From Candidatus Dojkabacteria bacterium (lineage in GTDB: Bacteria > Patescibacteriota > Dojkabacteria > SC72 > JAFGCJ01), in NCBI GenBank assembly GCA_028696915.1, contig JAQVGB010000031.1:1-11033 (forward strand): DNA of 11,033 nt. Reading direction: 5' to 3'. Position numbers and translations under genes: made by a program. The notes beneath the pieces were generated by a model that did not search any database, was not told where the DNA came from, and saw only the letters and a program-made list of their open reading frames with translations. Below are positions 6,444 through 11,033 of the stretch, one piece after another (position 1 is the stretch's first letter; each line of letters starts with the position of its first letter).

Positions 6444-6472
6444 TTGACTTGTAATACATTTTGTATTACAAT
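6444..6472 (+). promoter_or_regulatory. Near-consensus promoter of the response regulator gene
   Basis: TTGACT (6444-6449), exactly 17 bases, and TACAAT (6467-6472) match the vegetative consensus at five of six positions each. Transcription would begin near 6479, giving a 27-base A/T-rich leader with no obvious Shine-Dalgarno sequence before the ATG at 6506. Confidence 0.75.
6449..6471. promoter_or_regulatory. Perfect 23-bp palindromic operator inside the promoter
   Basis: TTGTAATACA (6449-6458) and TGTATTACAA (6462-6471) are exact inverted repeats separated by TTT. The palindrome fills the spacer and touches both the -35 and -10 hexamers, so a bound dimer would block RNA polymerase. The neighbouring regulator itself is the simplest candidate ligand, but OmpR-family proteins usually bind direct repeats, so a different repressor is possible. 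Confidence 0.75.
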
Positions 6473-6505
6473 AAATATTGTGTATAAATTGATCAGATTT
6501 CTCAT

Positions 6506-7183
6506 ATGAAGCATCTCGTTCTTCTCGCTTCGGGCAATCCCTCCCTCGTGTCAGTTATCAAAAAACACTTGGTAGAGGATGAATATGACATCATTATTGC
6601 CCGGACATCAGCCGATGTATTTAAAATGGTAAAAGATCACAATCCGAGTGTAGTACTTCTCGATACGAACCAGAGTGAGCTTCAGGCCGAAGCAATTCAT
6701 GACGAGATCCAGCGCCTTGTTCCCGGACAAACGGTAATTGTGCTTGCTGACAAAGAGGAAGCGTCGTACGTCAGTCATTATTTCAAGATCGGAGTGGATG
6801 ACGTGATGGTCAAACCACTTGACCCCAACGAACTGATCGGCAGGATCAACGCCCGTATCCGTTGTGGTGATGTGAGTGTACGGGAACTTGCGACCGAAAA
6901 AATTACGCTTGATGAAGACATGAAAGTTGCCTACAAAGACGGGAAGCGGATCACGCTGACCCCACGTGAGTACAGCCTTCTGAAGTATCTGATCATGAAC
7001 AAAGATCGCGTAGTGACCAGAGAAATGATACTGAACAACGTCTGGGGCTTTAATACGTTCGTCGAATCTCGGAATGTGGACGTGTACATCGGATACTTGC
7101 GGAGAAAACTGTCCGAAAGTGATACTGACTCCGACACCGATATCATCAAGACGGTACGGGGTTTCGGGTATCAGATATTATAG
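6506..7183 (+). CDS. OmpR/PhoB-type response regulator with degenerate receiver
   Basis: The 225-residue protein has an N-terminal receiver domain (about 1-118) and a C-terminal winged-helix DNA-binding domain (about 128-225). The latter shows LTPREYSLLKYL, a recognition helix around RNVDVYIGYLRRKL and the terminal wing IIKTVRGFGYQIL. The receiver keeps the phosphoacceptor D53 (VVLLD) and the conserved K103-P104. The usual acidic pair near the N-terminus is replaced by A8-S9, and the switch Thr/Ser is A81. Magnesium-dependent phosphorylation is therefore probably weak or absent, as in atypical or pseudo-receivers. No histidine kinase gene lies nearby, making it an orphan. The ATG at 6506 follows a strong promoter. 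Downstream is a hairpin terminator, so the gene stands alone. The target genes are unknown; its own promoter palindrome is a candidate. Confidence 0.92.
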   Translation: MKHLVLLASGNPSLVSVIKKHLVEDEYDIIIARTSADVFKMVKDHNPSVVLLDTNQSELQAEAIHDEIQRLVPGQTVIVLADKEEASYVSHYFKIGVDDVMVKPLDPNELIGRINARIRCGDVSVRELATEKITLDEDMKVAYKDGKRITLTPREYSLLKYLIMNKDRVVTREMILNNVWGFNTFVESRNVDVYIGYLRRKLSESDTDSDTDIIKTVRGFGYQIL

Positions 7184-7203
7184 GAAAGAGGAAGTTGAAC
7201 GTG

Positions 7204-7234
7204 AATGGGCCGGCGGTTATACTCCCGGCCCATT
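7204..7234 (+). terminator. Terminator of the response regulator gene
   Basis: AATGGGCCGG (7204-7213) pairs perfectly with CCGGCCCATT (7225-7234) around an 11-base loop, followed by TTGTTG. With the last arm bases the T-tract reads TTTTG. It starts 21 bases after the stop codon. Confidence 0.8.
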
Positions 7235-7377
7235 TTGTTGCCAGTTCTTATTATGGTGAATGCTCCGGTGGTTGTGTTTCCGTTTACGTATTTTGAACAT
7301 GTTTTAAACGGTAATACTGTTGTGATAGGGCATACTGGGTATACGGGAAAACAGCCTAAATTCTCAGTAGAACACCT

Positions 7378-7806
7378 ATGGACACAGGATCTCGTGTCAT
7401 TGCGATTCTCGCGCTGATCGCTTCGGCGGCCGCGCTGTTTTTGGGGGTTGTGGCGTATAACAGGAGTGGAAGGAACCTCGACGAGGAAATTCAGGCGGCG
7501 GTCGATGTTCGGTGGGAGCAGGTCCGCATCTCTGCGGCACGTGCCGAGGCGGCTTCGAACCTTGCCTTGATCCGTGCCCGATTGATTGCCGGTGAAACAT
7601 ACGAGGAGGTTGCTGACGATTTCGATGAGGTGCACGGAGACCTTTCAAGCGCTTACGAGGGTGCATCTGCCGAGTTTCAGACACAGTGGAATTCACTGGA
7701 ATCCGGTCTGAACGAAGTTGAAAACGAAGTTCGAAACGACACTGCGGACGCATTGTCCGATTTGGCGTCTTTGATCAATTCGCTGGAAGAAGATATACGG
7801 ACGTAG
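7378..7806 (+). CDS. Unrecognised membrane-anchored helical protein
   Basis: This 142-residue protein has one N-terminal hydrophobic segment (about 7-27, IAILALIASAAALFLGVVAY) and then a soluble part made almost entirely of Ala, Glu, Asp, Leu and Arg-rich helix, with no Pro after the anchor and only two Gly-containing turns. Coiled-coil or helical-bundle structure is likely from about 33 to 140. There is no lipobox cysteine and no clear cleavage site, so it is probably anchored with its body outside. No catalytic motif is visible and I do not recognise a family. It converges with the small coiled-coil gene across a bidirectional terminator. The start has no Shine-Dalgarno sequence. Neighbouring envelope and stress-type genes make an envelope role reasonable but unproven. 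Confidence 0.72.
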   Translation: MDTGSRVIAILALIASAAALFLGVVAYNRSGRNLDEEIQAAVDVRWEQVRISAARAEAASNLALIRARLIAGETYEEVADDFDEVHGDLSSAYEGASAEFQTQWNSLESGLNEVENEVRNDTADALSDLASLINSLEEDIRT

Positions 7807-7841
7807 GATAGAATCCGGGTGTGGTGATTTTGGGGTAGAGA

Positions 7842-7857
7842 TTTTCAGTACTGAAAA
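7842..7857. repeat. 16-bp perfect palindrome
   Basis: TTTTCAGTACTGAAAA is a perfect palindrome located between the stop at 7806 and the shared terminator. It could be a protein-binding site or part of the 3' structure of the upstream transcript. It has no spacer, so it would not make a good RNA hairpin at its centre. Confidence 0.55.
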
Positions 7858-7867
7858 ATGGATCTAA

Positions 7868-7899
7868 AAAAAGAGCCCGTATGCATGCGGGCTCTTTTT
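7868..7899. terminator. Bidirectional intrinsic terminator between convergent genes
   Basis: AAAAAGAGCCCG (7868-7879) and CGGGCTCTTTTT (7888-7899) form a perfect 12-bp stem with an 8-base loop. The stem is flanked by A-runs on the left and T-runs on the right, so it can stop transcription from both the 7378-7806 gene and the minus-strand group. Confidence 0.92.
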
Positions 7900-7915
7900 C
7901 TATGTGGTTGTACCT

Positions 7916-8170
7916 TTAAAAGAGCTCACCGATTTTGTCGAGCGCGTCCTGTAACTCTCTTCTGACATCATCGGTTACGTCCTCACCTTTTTCTTTGAGG
8001 TTCGCCATTTTCTGTTTCAAGTCATCGATCATTCCGCGGATCCGGGAACGTGCTGATTCGTCAGTGTCGTTCATAGATTCAAGCTTGCGCTCGTACTCGT
8101 CGATCCGATTGCGCATTCTGTTGTTGAATTCCTCTACTTTGTCCGCAGGACTATCATCGAAAAGTGCCAT
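7916..8170 (-). CDS. Small charged coiled-coil protein, unrecognised
   Basis: This 84-residue protein is highly charged, with about half of residues Asp, Glu, Lys or Arg. From residue 9 onward it looks like two helices with heptad-like hydrophobic spacing (VEEFNNRMRNRIDEYERKLE and MIDDLKQKMANLKEKG), ending in an amphipathic helix LQDALDKIGELF. There is no signal peptide, membrane span or Cys. Similar small helical proteins are often stress-related, but I do not recognise a named family. TATGTA lies 7 bases before the ATG and no Shine-Dalgarno sequence is present, so it may have its own leaderless transcript as well as readthrough from the two genes upstream. It is the last gene before the bidirectional terminator. 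Confidence 0.75.
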   Translation of the reverse strand: MALFDDSPADKVEEFNNRMRNRIDEYERKLESMNDTDESARSRIRGMIDDLKQKMANLKEKGEDVTDDVRRELQDALDKIGELF

Positions 8171-8177
8171 GTCGATC

Positions 8178-8183
8178 TACATA
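8178..8183 (-). promoter_or_regulatory. -10-like hexamer 7 bases ahead of the coiled-coil gene
   Basis: TATGTA on the minus strand ends 7 bases before the ATG at 8170, the spacing expected for a leaderless start. No convincing -35 is found. Confidence 0.35.
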
Positions 8184-8268
8184 AAAGATTAGATTAATAA
8201 TTACTCCTCTGTCTGCACTGCCGGTATTCTCGTCACCGTTGCCAGACTGCCGTTTCCCTTTATTCTCG

Positions 8269-8541
8269 TTATCTTTGTCCGGTCTGTCGTTCTTTGTGTC
8301 CCGCGTAGATGAACTTAAAGAACCGGCTATTCTCGTCAGGGTCGTAGAGGAAATGGAGTTTGCGTTCGTCAAAAATCTTAAAAAAGTTGTCCCAGTCTGT
8401 TTCGTTCAAGTCCTGCTCATTCTCGTCAAACTTGACCCGTAACATACTCTCGGTTCCGTTGACGATTGCCGGCTTTCCTTTCCGGTCCTCGACCCATTTC
8501 CTGATGACCTCATGATCTTGAGTGGATATTGATCCCGCCAT
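8269..8541 (-). CDS. Small conserved protein, often mislabelled '1,4-alpha-glucan branching enzyme'
   Basis: This 90-residue protein matches a widespread small family recognisable by the order IRKWVEDRKGKPAIVNGT (13-30), LRVKF (34-38), a WDNFFKIFDE segment (50-59), L-x-FLY (62-66) and SRFFKF (72-77). Many genomes annotate it as a glucan branching enzyme, but it is far too short and has none of that enzyme's glycosidase motifs, so that name should not be copied. Family members are probably cytoplasmic with a role still unknown; a stress connection is suggested here only by context. It sits between the GlsB-like gene and the coiled-coil gene, all on the minus strand. The ATG has no Shine-Dalgarno sequence, but TACAAA lies 7 bases upstream. 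The family match is from memory of its sequence pattern. Confidence 0.8.
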   Translation of the reverse strand: MAGSISTQDHEVIRKWVEDRKGKPAIVNGTESMLRVKFDENEQDLNETDWDNFFKIFDERKLHFLYDPDENSRFFKFIYAGHKERQTGQR

Positions 8542-8548
8542 GTTTTCA

Positions 8549-8554
8549 TTTGTA
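8549..8554 (-). promoter_or_regulatory. -10-like hexamer 7 bases ahead of the 90-residue gene
   Basis: TACAAA on the minus strand ends 7 bases before the ATG at 8541. It is a 4-of-6 match to TATAAT, consistent with a leaderless transcript but weak taken alone. Confidence 0.3.
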
Positions 8555-8592
8555 ATAAGTAAATGCGCTACTTCTTCACAGAATGACGGCTG

Positions 8593-8856
8593 TCAGGTAG
8601 TTGCCGGCTTTCTAATGATATTGACAAGCGCCAGAAGAAGAAGGGCGCCGATTGTTGATATAACGATATTCCAGATAATGCTGTCTCCAACATAAATGCC
8701 GAGAAGATTTGCAACAAATGATCCGATCAGCGCTCCAATCAGGCCGACCACGATATTTCCCAGAAGTCCGAACCCCGATCCCTTGTAGATCTCTCCTGCG
8801 AGCCATCCTGCAATGAGGCCGATCAATATGGCGACCAGAATGTTCGTAAGTATCAT
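8593..8856 (-). CDS. GlsB/YeaQ/YmgE family small membrane protein
   Basis: This 87-residue protein is of the family formerly called transglycosylase-associated. It has three predicted spans (about 3-20, 29-54, 60-82) and the family signature GLIAGWLAGEIYKGSGFGLL followed by GNIVVGLIGALIGSF. Length and pattern are typical. In enterobacteria such genes belong to general stress regulons, but the molecular role is not established and no transglycosylase activity is implied. Here it is the first of three minus-strand small genes and lies divergent from the MerR-like/rpsD transcript. No Shine-Dalgarno sequence is seen, and a GATAAA lies 17 bases upstream of the ATG. Confidence 0.93.
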   Translation of the reverse strand: MILTNILVAILIGLIAGWLAGEIYKGSGFGLLGNIVVGLIGALIGSFVANLLGIYVGDSIIWNIVISTIGALLLLALVNIIRKPATT

Positions 8857-8873
8857 AACAAAAGAAAGTACAA

Positions 8874-8903
8874 TTTATCTTGAGAATCCTTGAAAAAGAA
8901 CAA
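8874..8903 (-). promoter_or_regulatory. Possible promoter of the GlsB-like gene
   Basis: On the minus strand, TTGTTC (8903-8898), 18 bases and GATAAA (8879-8874) predict a start near 8867 with a leader of about 11 bases. Its -35 falls within the spacer of the opposing rpsD-side promoter, so the two promoters overlap. Confidence 0.4.
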
Positions 8904-8918
8904 GGACTGCGATATAAT
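8890..8918 (+). promoter_or_regulatory. Near-consensus promoter of the MerR-like/rpsD operon
   Basis: TTGAAA (8890-8895), exactly 17 bases and a perfect TATAAT (8913-8918) make this one of the strongest promoter matches in the window. Transcription from about 8925 gives a leader of about 138 bases before the ATG at 9063. Confidence 0.75.
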
Positions 8919-8949
8919 TCGTATTACATTTAACATCCAAAATATATCA

Positions 8950-9043
8950 TGACTGGCTATGTCAGTCAAGGTACATTATGTATTTCATGTAAAGTATATA
9001 GACATTTTCATACACTGGAGATATCATGCCTCTAGACCTTTAA
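8950..9043 (+). promoter_or_regulatory. Leader features of the MerR-like/rpsD transcript: hairpin and 5-codon ORF
   Basis: TGACTG (8950-8955) and CAGTCA (8963-8968) form a 6-bp inverted repeat with a 7-base loop. Downstream, GGAG (9017-9020) sits 5 bases ahead of an ATG at 9026 that opens a five-codon frame encoding MPLDL and ends at TAA (9041-9043), 19 bases before the MerR-like start. The main gene has no comparable ribosome binding site. A role as a leader regulatory region is plausible but unproven. Confidence 0.4.
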
Positions 9044-9062
9044 TTTAATCACAAATAATTGA

Positions 9063-9395
9063 ATGGCAGTCGCACTTGACGATAAACCTCTCTTTACGAC
9101 CGGGGTGGTTTCCGGTCTGTTGGGAATTAATCCGAAAACGTTGATCAACTATGAAAACGCTGGTTTGCTCCGTGTGCATAGAACTATGACTGGCCGCCGG
9201 CTTTTTTCCCGTCGCGATATCCTTCGTATCCTGATCATCAAATATTTGATAAACAAGAAGGACGTGTGTTTCGATGGAATCAAGCTTACATTTGATATCC
9301 TGCGGGAGGGTGAGCGAAAAGGCATAGACCTTCTCCCGACGGTCGTTCCTGATCCTCTTATGAAGCGGTATGTTGAGCGTGTTAAATCAATCTAA
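9063..9395 (+). CDS. MerR-family (HspR-like) transcriptional regulator
   Basis: The 110-residue protein carries an N-terminal MerR-type winged helix (about 9-75). The helix-turn-helix is TTGVVSGLLGINPKTLINYENAGLL, followed by the wing with GRRLFSRRDILRIL. The layout (L-G-I-x-P-x-T-L-x-x-Y-E-x-x-G-L-L) matches MerR/HspR proteins. It is shorter than metal or drug sensors, lacks a long dimerisation coil and a ligand domain, and its single Cys (about 69) is not a metal site. Proteins of this shape act as promoter-binding repressors or activators. Its stop is 11 bases from the rpsD start, so the two are almost certainly one transcript, unusual company for a ribosomal protein gene. Its target is unknown; its own promoter and the divergent GlsB-side promoter are candidates. 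The ATG lacks a Shine-Dalgarno sequence. Confidence 0.87.
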   Translation: MAVALDDKPLFTTGVVSGLLGINPKTLINYENAGLLRVHRTMTGRRLFSRRDILRILIIKYLINKKDVCFDGIKLTFDILREGERKGIDLLPTVVPDPLMKRYVERVKSI

Positions 9396-9406
9396 TATGC
9401 GAATTC

Positions 9407-10006
9407 ATGGCACGATATACCGGGCCCAAAGACAGATTGTCACGTAGAGAAGGATTCGATCTCTTCGGCAAAGGAGAGAAATTGAGACGATTGAACCAGC
9501 CCCCGGGCCAGACCGGCTTCTCGGCGTTCCGACGGGTTTCTATTTATGGCCGTCAGCTCAGGGAGAAACAAAAGGTCAAACGGCTGTACGGAGTTCTCGA
9601 GCGCCAGTTCCGGCGACTCCTCGAACAGGCATTCGCCAGCCCGGGAAATTCCGAGGAATTGTTGGTGTCGCTTCTGGAGCGGCGGCTCGACAATGTTGTG
9701 TACCGCCTCGGCTTCACACCCACCCGTATGATGGCGCGGCAGTTAGTCAATCATGGCCATGTCCGGGTCAATGGCAAAAAAGTCACCATTCCCTCGCACG
9801 AGGTCCAGCCCGGTGAGGATGTGATTCTTTCTTCAAAGGCAATCGCAATACCTACCGTCAAAGAGCAGATTGAATCCGGTGAAGGAACTATTCCCTCGTG
9901 GCTCAAGCGGAATGGCACTGGGGGGCGGGTTGAGCGGGAGCCGGAGGTAGGGGACCTGACCGAAGATGTGGACCTGCGGAGCGTTATCGAGTTTTACTCG
10001 CGGTAG
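9407..10006 (+). CDS. rpsD: 30S ribosomal protein S4
   Basis: S4 is a primary 16S rRNA-binding protein that nucleates assembly of the 30S body and helps form the mRNA entry tunnel. The 199-residue product has the N-terminal domain (MARYTGPKDRLSRREGFDLF; no Cys, so the zinc-free form), the conserved YGVLERQFRR (61-70) and the S4 RNA-binding domain LERRLDNVVYRLGFTPTRMM through VRVNGKKV (90-126). The ending VIEFYSR is typical. Length is within the family norm of about 200. In most bacteria rpsD lies near rpsM, rpsK and rpoA; here it follows a MerR-like gene and no other ribosomal gene is visible. The ATG lacks a Shine-Dalgarno sequence, odd for a highly expressed gene, and could be translated by coupling with the gene 11 bases upstream. 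A terminator follows. Confidence 0.98.
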   Translation: MARYTGPKDRLSRREGFDLFGKGEKLRRLNQPPGQTGFSAFRRVSIYGRQLREKQKVKRLYGVLERQFRRLLEQAFASPGNSEELLVSLLERRLDNVVYRLGFTPTRMMARQLVNHGHVRVNGKKVTIPSHEVQPGEDVILSSKAIAIPTVKEQIESGEGTIPSWLKRNGTGGRVEREPEVGDLTEDVDLRSVIEFYSR

Positions 10007-10084
10007 TTGACCGGACCTTGAACCGAACCATCGAATTTTTGTATTTCACTGGGATTTCTCGGAAAGTTAGCGCAAAATTTTAGG

Positions 10085-10111
10085 CCGATAGACATACATG
10101 TCGGTTTTTTT
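10085..10111 (+). terminator. Terminator after rpsD
   Basis: CCGA...CAT and ATGTCGG pair around a 2-base centre with a 4-base bulge in the left arm (hairpin 10085-10104), followed by seven T residues (10105-10111). The strong T-run supports termination despite the imperfect stem. It is 79 bases after the rpsD stop. Confidence 0.7.
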
Positions 10112-10161
10112 GCTACACCACGTCCTTCTGAGCCGCCGCTTTCCTCGATGGTTCTATGGCG

Positions 10162-10167
10162 TATAAT
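10162..10167 (+). promoter_or_regulatory. Perfect TATAAT 7 bases ahead of the M16 protease start
   Basis: The perfect -10 hexamer ends 7 bases before the ATG at 10175, placing the transcription start on the start codon. No Shine-Dalgarno sequence exists and the -35 region is poor. This is the clearest leaderless arrangement in the window. Confidence 0.65.
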
Positions 10168-10174
10168 CAGCAGT

Positions 10175-11033
10175 ATGAAACCGATCAACGAGTGGTTTGA
10201 CTCGGAGTACAACATTACCAATCGGGTGTACCGCTTCGAAAACGGGGTGGAGCTTTTGCATTCACAGAACCCTGCTACGAAGGATTTTGTTTTTTCCTCG
10301 GTCCTGCATGCCGGAGCGGCATTTGAGTCGATGATGGGTGTTCCTGATGGAACCGCGCACTTTCTTGAGCATTTGTTCATCGAACCCAATACCCGGTTCA
10401 AAACGAAACACATGATCGATCGTTTCGAGTATGGTGACCGGTCGCGGCCGTCTTTGTATGTCAACGCGGCGACAAGCGTGAAATACCTGTACCTGTACGG
10501 CTCGTGCAACGAGAAGGGCAGGGACCGCCTACTCGAGCGAATGGACTCTATTCTCGACTATCCCGACAACTGGTTCGAAAAGTATATGCGCAAGGAGCGG
10601 AGTGTCATTCTCGCTGAGCATTCTCATATGTACAAGCGTGAAAAAGATCCCGATTTCCAGCTGGTCCGCTTCCTGATCGGGAAAGATCTTCCGCATTTAA
10701 CCAAACGGGTGATCGGTGAAGTCGATGATATCAAACAGATTACACCGGATGACCTGCGCCGTTTCCGTTCCGGACTGTTTCTTCCCAAAAACACCGTGTT
10801 TGCAGTGCATTCAAGCGGTGAACTGAGTGTGAAGGTCAGACAGGACCTCGAACGGATGGCGGACCGGTTCGGCAATTCTGATGTTGAGGTGTTCCCGCCT
10901 GATGAACAGCTTGAGAACAGGTTCGATCTGCGGTCCTTCCGTGATTCGCGGGAGGAAGGCGTTTCGATGTCGTTGAACTATTTTTTCGAGAAGACGAAAA
11001 CTGTCGATTATCCCAGGAGGGTTCTTCGTGCAC
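10175..11033 (+). CDS. M16-family zinc metalloprotease, 3' end beyond window
   Basis: The first 286 codons are present with no stop, and the gene continues past the window edge. The inverted zinc motif HxxEH reads HFLEH (62-66), where H62 and H66 bind zinc and E65 is the catalytic base. The third ligand fits E141 in RKERSVILAEH, 74 residues later as the family requires. The surrounding GVPDGTAHFLEHLF matches M16 peptidases (pitrilysin, processing peptidase and PqqF group). Family members degrade small peptides or process precursors, and full-length ones run from about 420 to over 900 residues, often with a paralogous second half or neighbour. No signal peptide is seen, so it is probably cytoplasmic. 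The start at 10175 is supported by the TATAAT 7 bases upstream and by the sequence MKPINEWFDSEYNITNRVY leading directly into the domain. Confidence 0.92.
   Translation, partial: MKPINEWFDSEYNITNRVYRFENGVELLHSQNPATKDFVFSSVLHAGAAFESMMGVPDGTAHFLEHLFIEPNTRFKTKHMIDRFEYGDRSRPSLYVNAATSVKYLYLYGSCNEKGRDRLLERMDSILDYPDNWFEKYMRKERSVILAEHSHMYKREKDPDFQLVRFLIGKDLPHLTKRVIGEVDDIKQITPDDLRRFRSGLFLPKNTVFAVHSSGELSVKVRQDLERMADRFGNSDVEVFPPDEQLENRFDLRSFRDSREEGVSMSLNYFFEKTKTVDYPRRVLRA

Noticed and set aside
6506..7183. A complete two-component system
   Set aside because: Only the response regulator is present. No histidine kinase gene lies on either side within the window.

Overview
The window is a compact bacterial stretch of roughly even base composition. 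It uses the standard bacterial code: TGA works as a stop in several genes, for example at the ABC permease/ATPase junction, so a TGA-glycine code is excluded. No 16S, tRNA or lineage marker is present apart from ribosomal protein S4. The mix of small orphan genes, a stand-alone RRM protein, an orphan response regulator, a membrane-anchored PsbP-like protein and a general lack of Shine-Dalgarno sequences would fit an uncultivated bacterium such as a Patescibacteria/CPR member. That placement is an inference, not a demonstration.

Layout. Bases 1-221 hold a perfect 11-bp inverted repeat and a likely promoter. At 222-1010 (+) is an unrecognised protein with a C2H2-like zinc-finger motif and a Tat-like N-terminus. 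At 1041-1376 (-) is a short O6-alkylguanine-DNA alkyltransferase, divergent from a flavodoxin-like protein at 1518-1997 (+). At 2035-2595 (-) is an unrecognised protein with an Asn-Gly tandem repeat. At 2671-4691 (-) is a two-gene ABC exporter operon, ATPase then ABC-2/NatB-like permease, overlapping by 4 bases. Divergent from it is a single-pass membrane protein with an outer PsbP-like domain (4880-5716, +). At 5967-6242 (-) is a small RRM RNA-binding protein ending in a strong terminator. At 6506-7183 (+) is an OmpR-type response regulator whose receiver lacks part of its usual active site; its promoter encloses a perfect palindrome.

From 7378 to 8856 lies a group of small proteins that look stress- or envelope-related: a membrane-anchored helical protein (+), then on the minus strand, in order of transcription, a GlsB/YeaQ/YmgE membrane protein, a small protein of the kind often mislabelled '1,4-alpha-glucan branching enzyme', and an 84-residue charged coiled coil. 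A bidirectional terminator separates the two convergent groups. Divergent from this group, a near-consensus promoter with a leader of about 138 bases drives a MerR/HspR-like regulator followed by rpsD (S4). The window ends inside an M16 zinc protease (10175 onward) that has a perfect TATAAT just ahead of its start codon.

Recurring theme: at least five genes have a -10-like hexamer only 6-8 bases upstream of the start codon and no Shine-Dalgarno sequence, which suggests leaderless mRNAs. The 4880-5716 gene is a clear exception with a good ribosome binding site. No phage, insertion sequence, CRISPR array or RNA gene was recognised, and no complete novel defence-like system is evident. The most unusual items are the operator-promoter with its degenerate receiver regulator, the MerR-rpsD leader, the zinc-finger orphan and the leaderless pattern.
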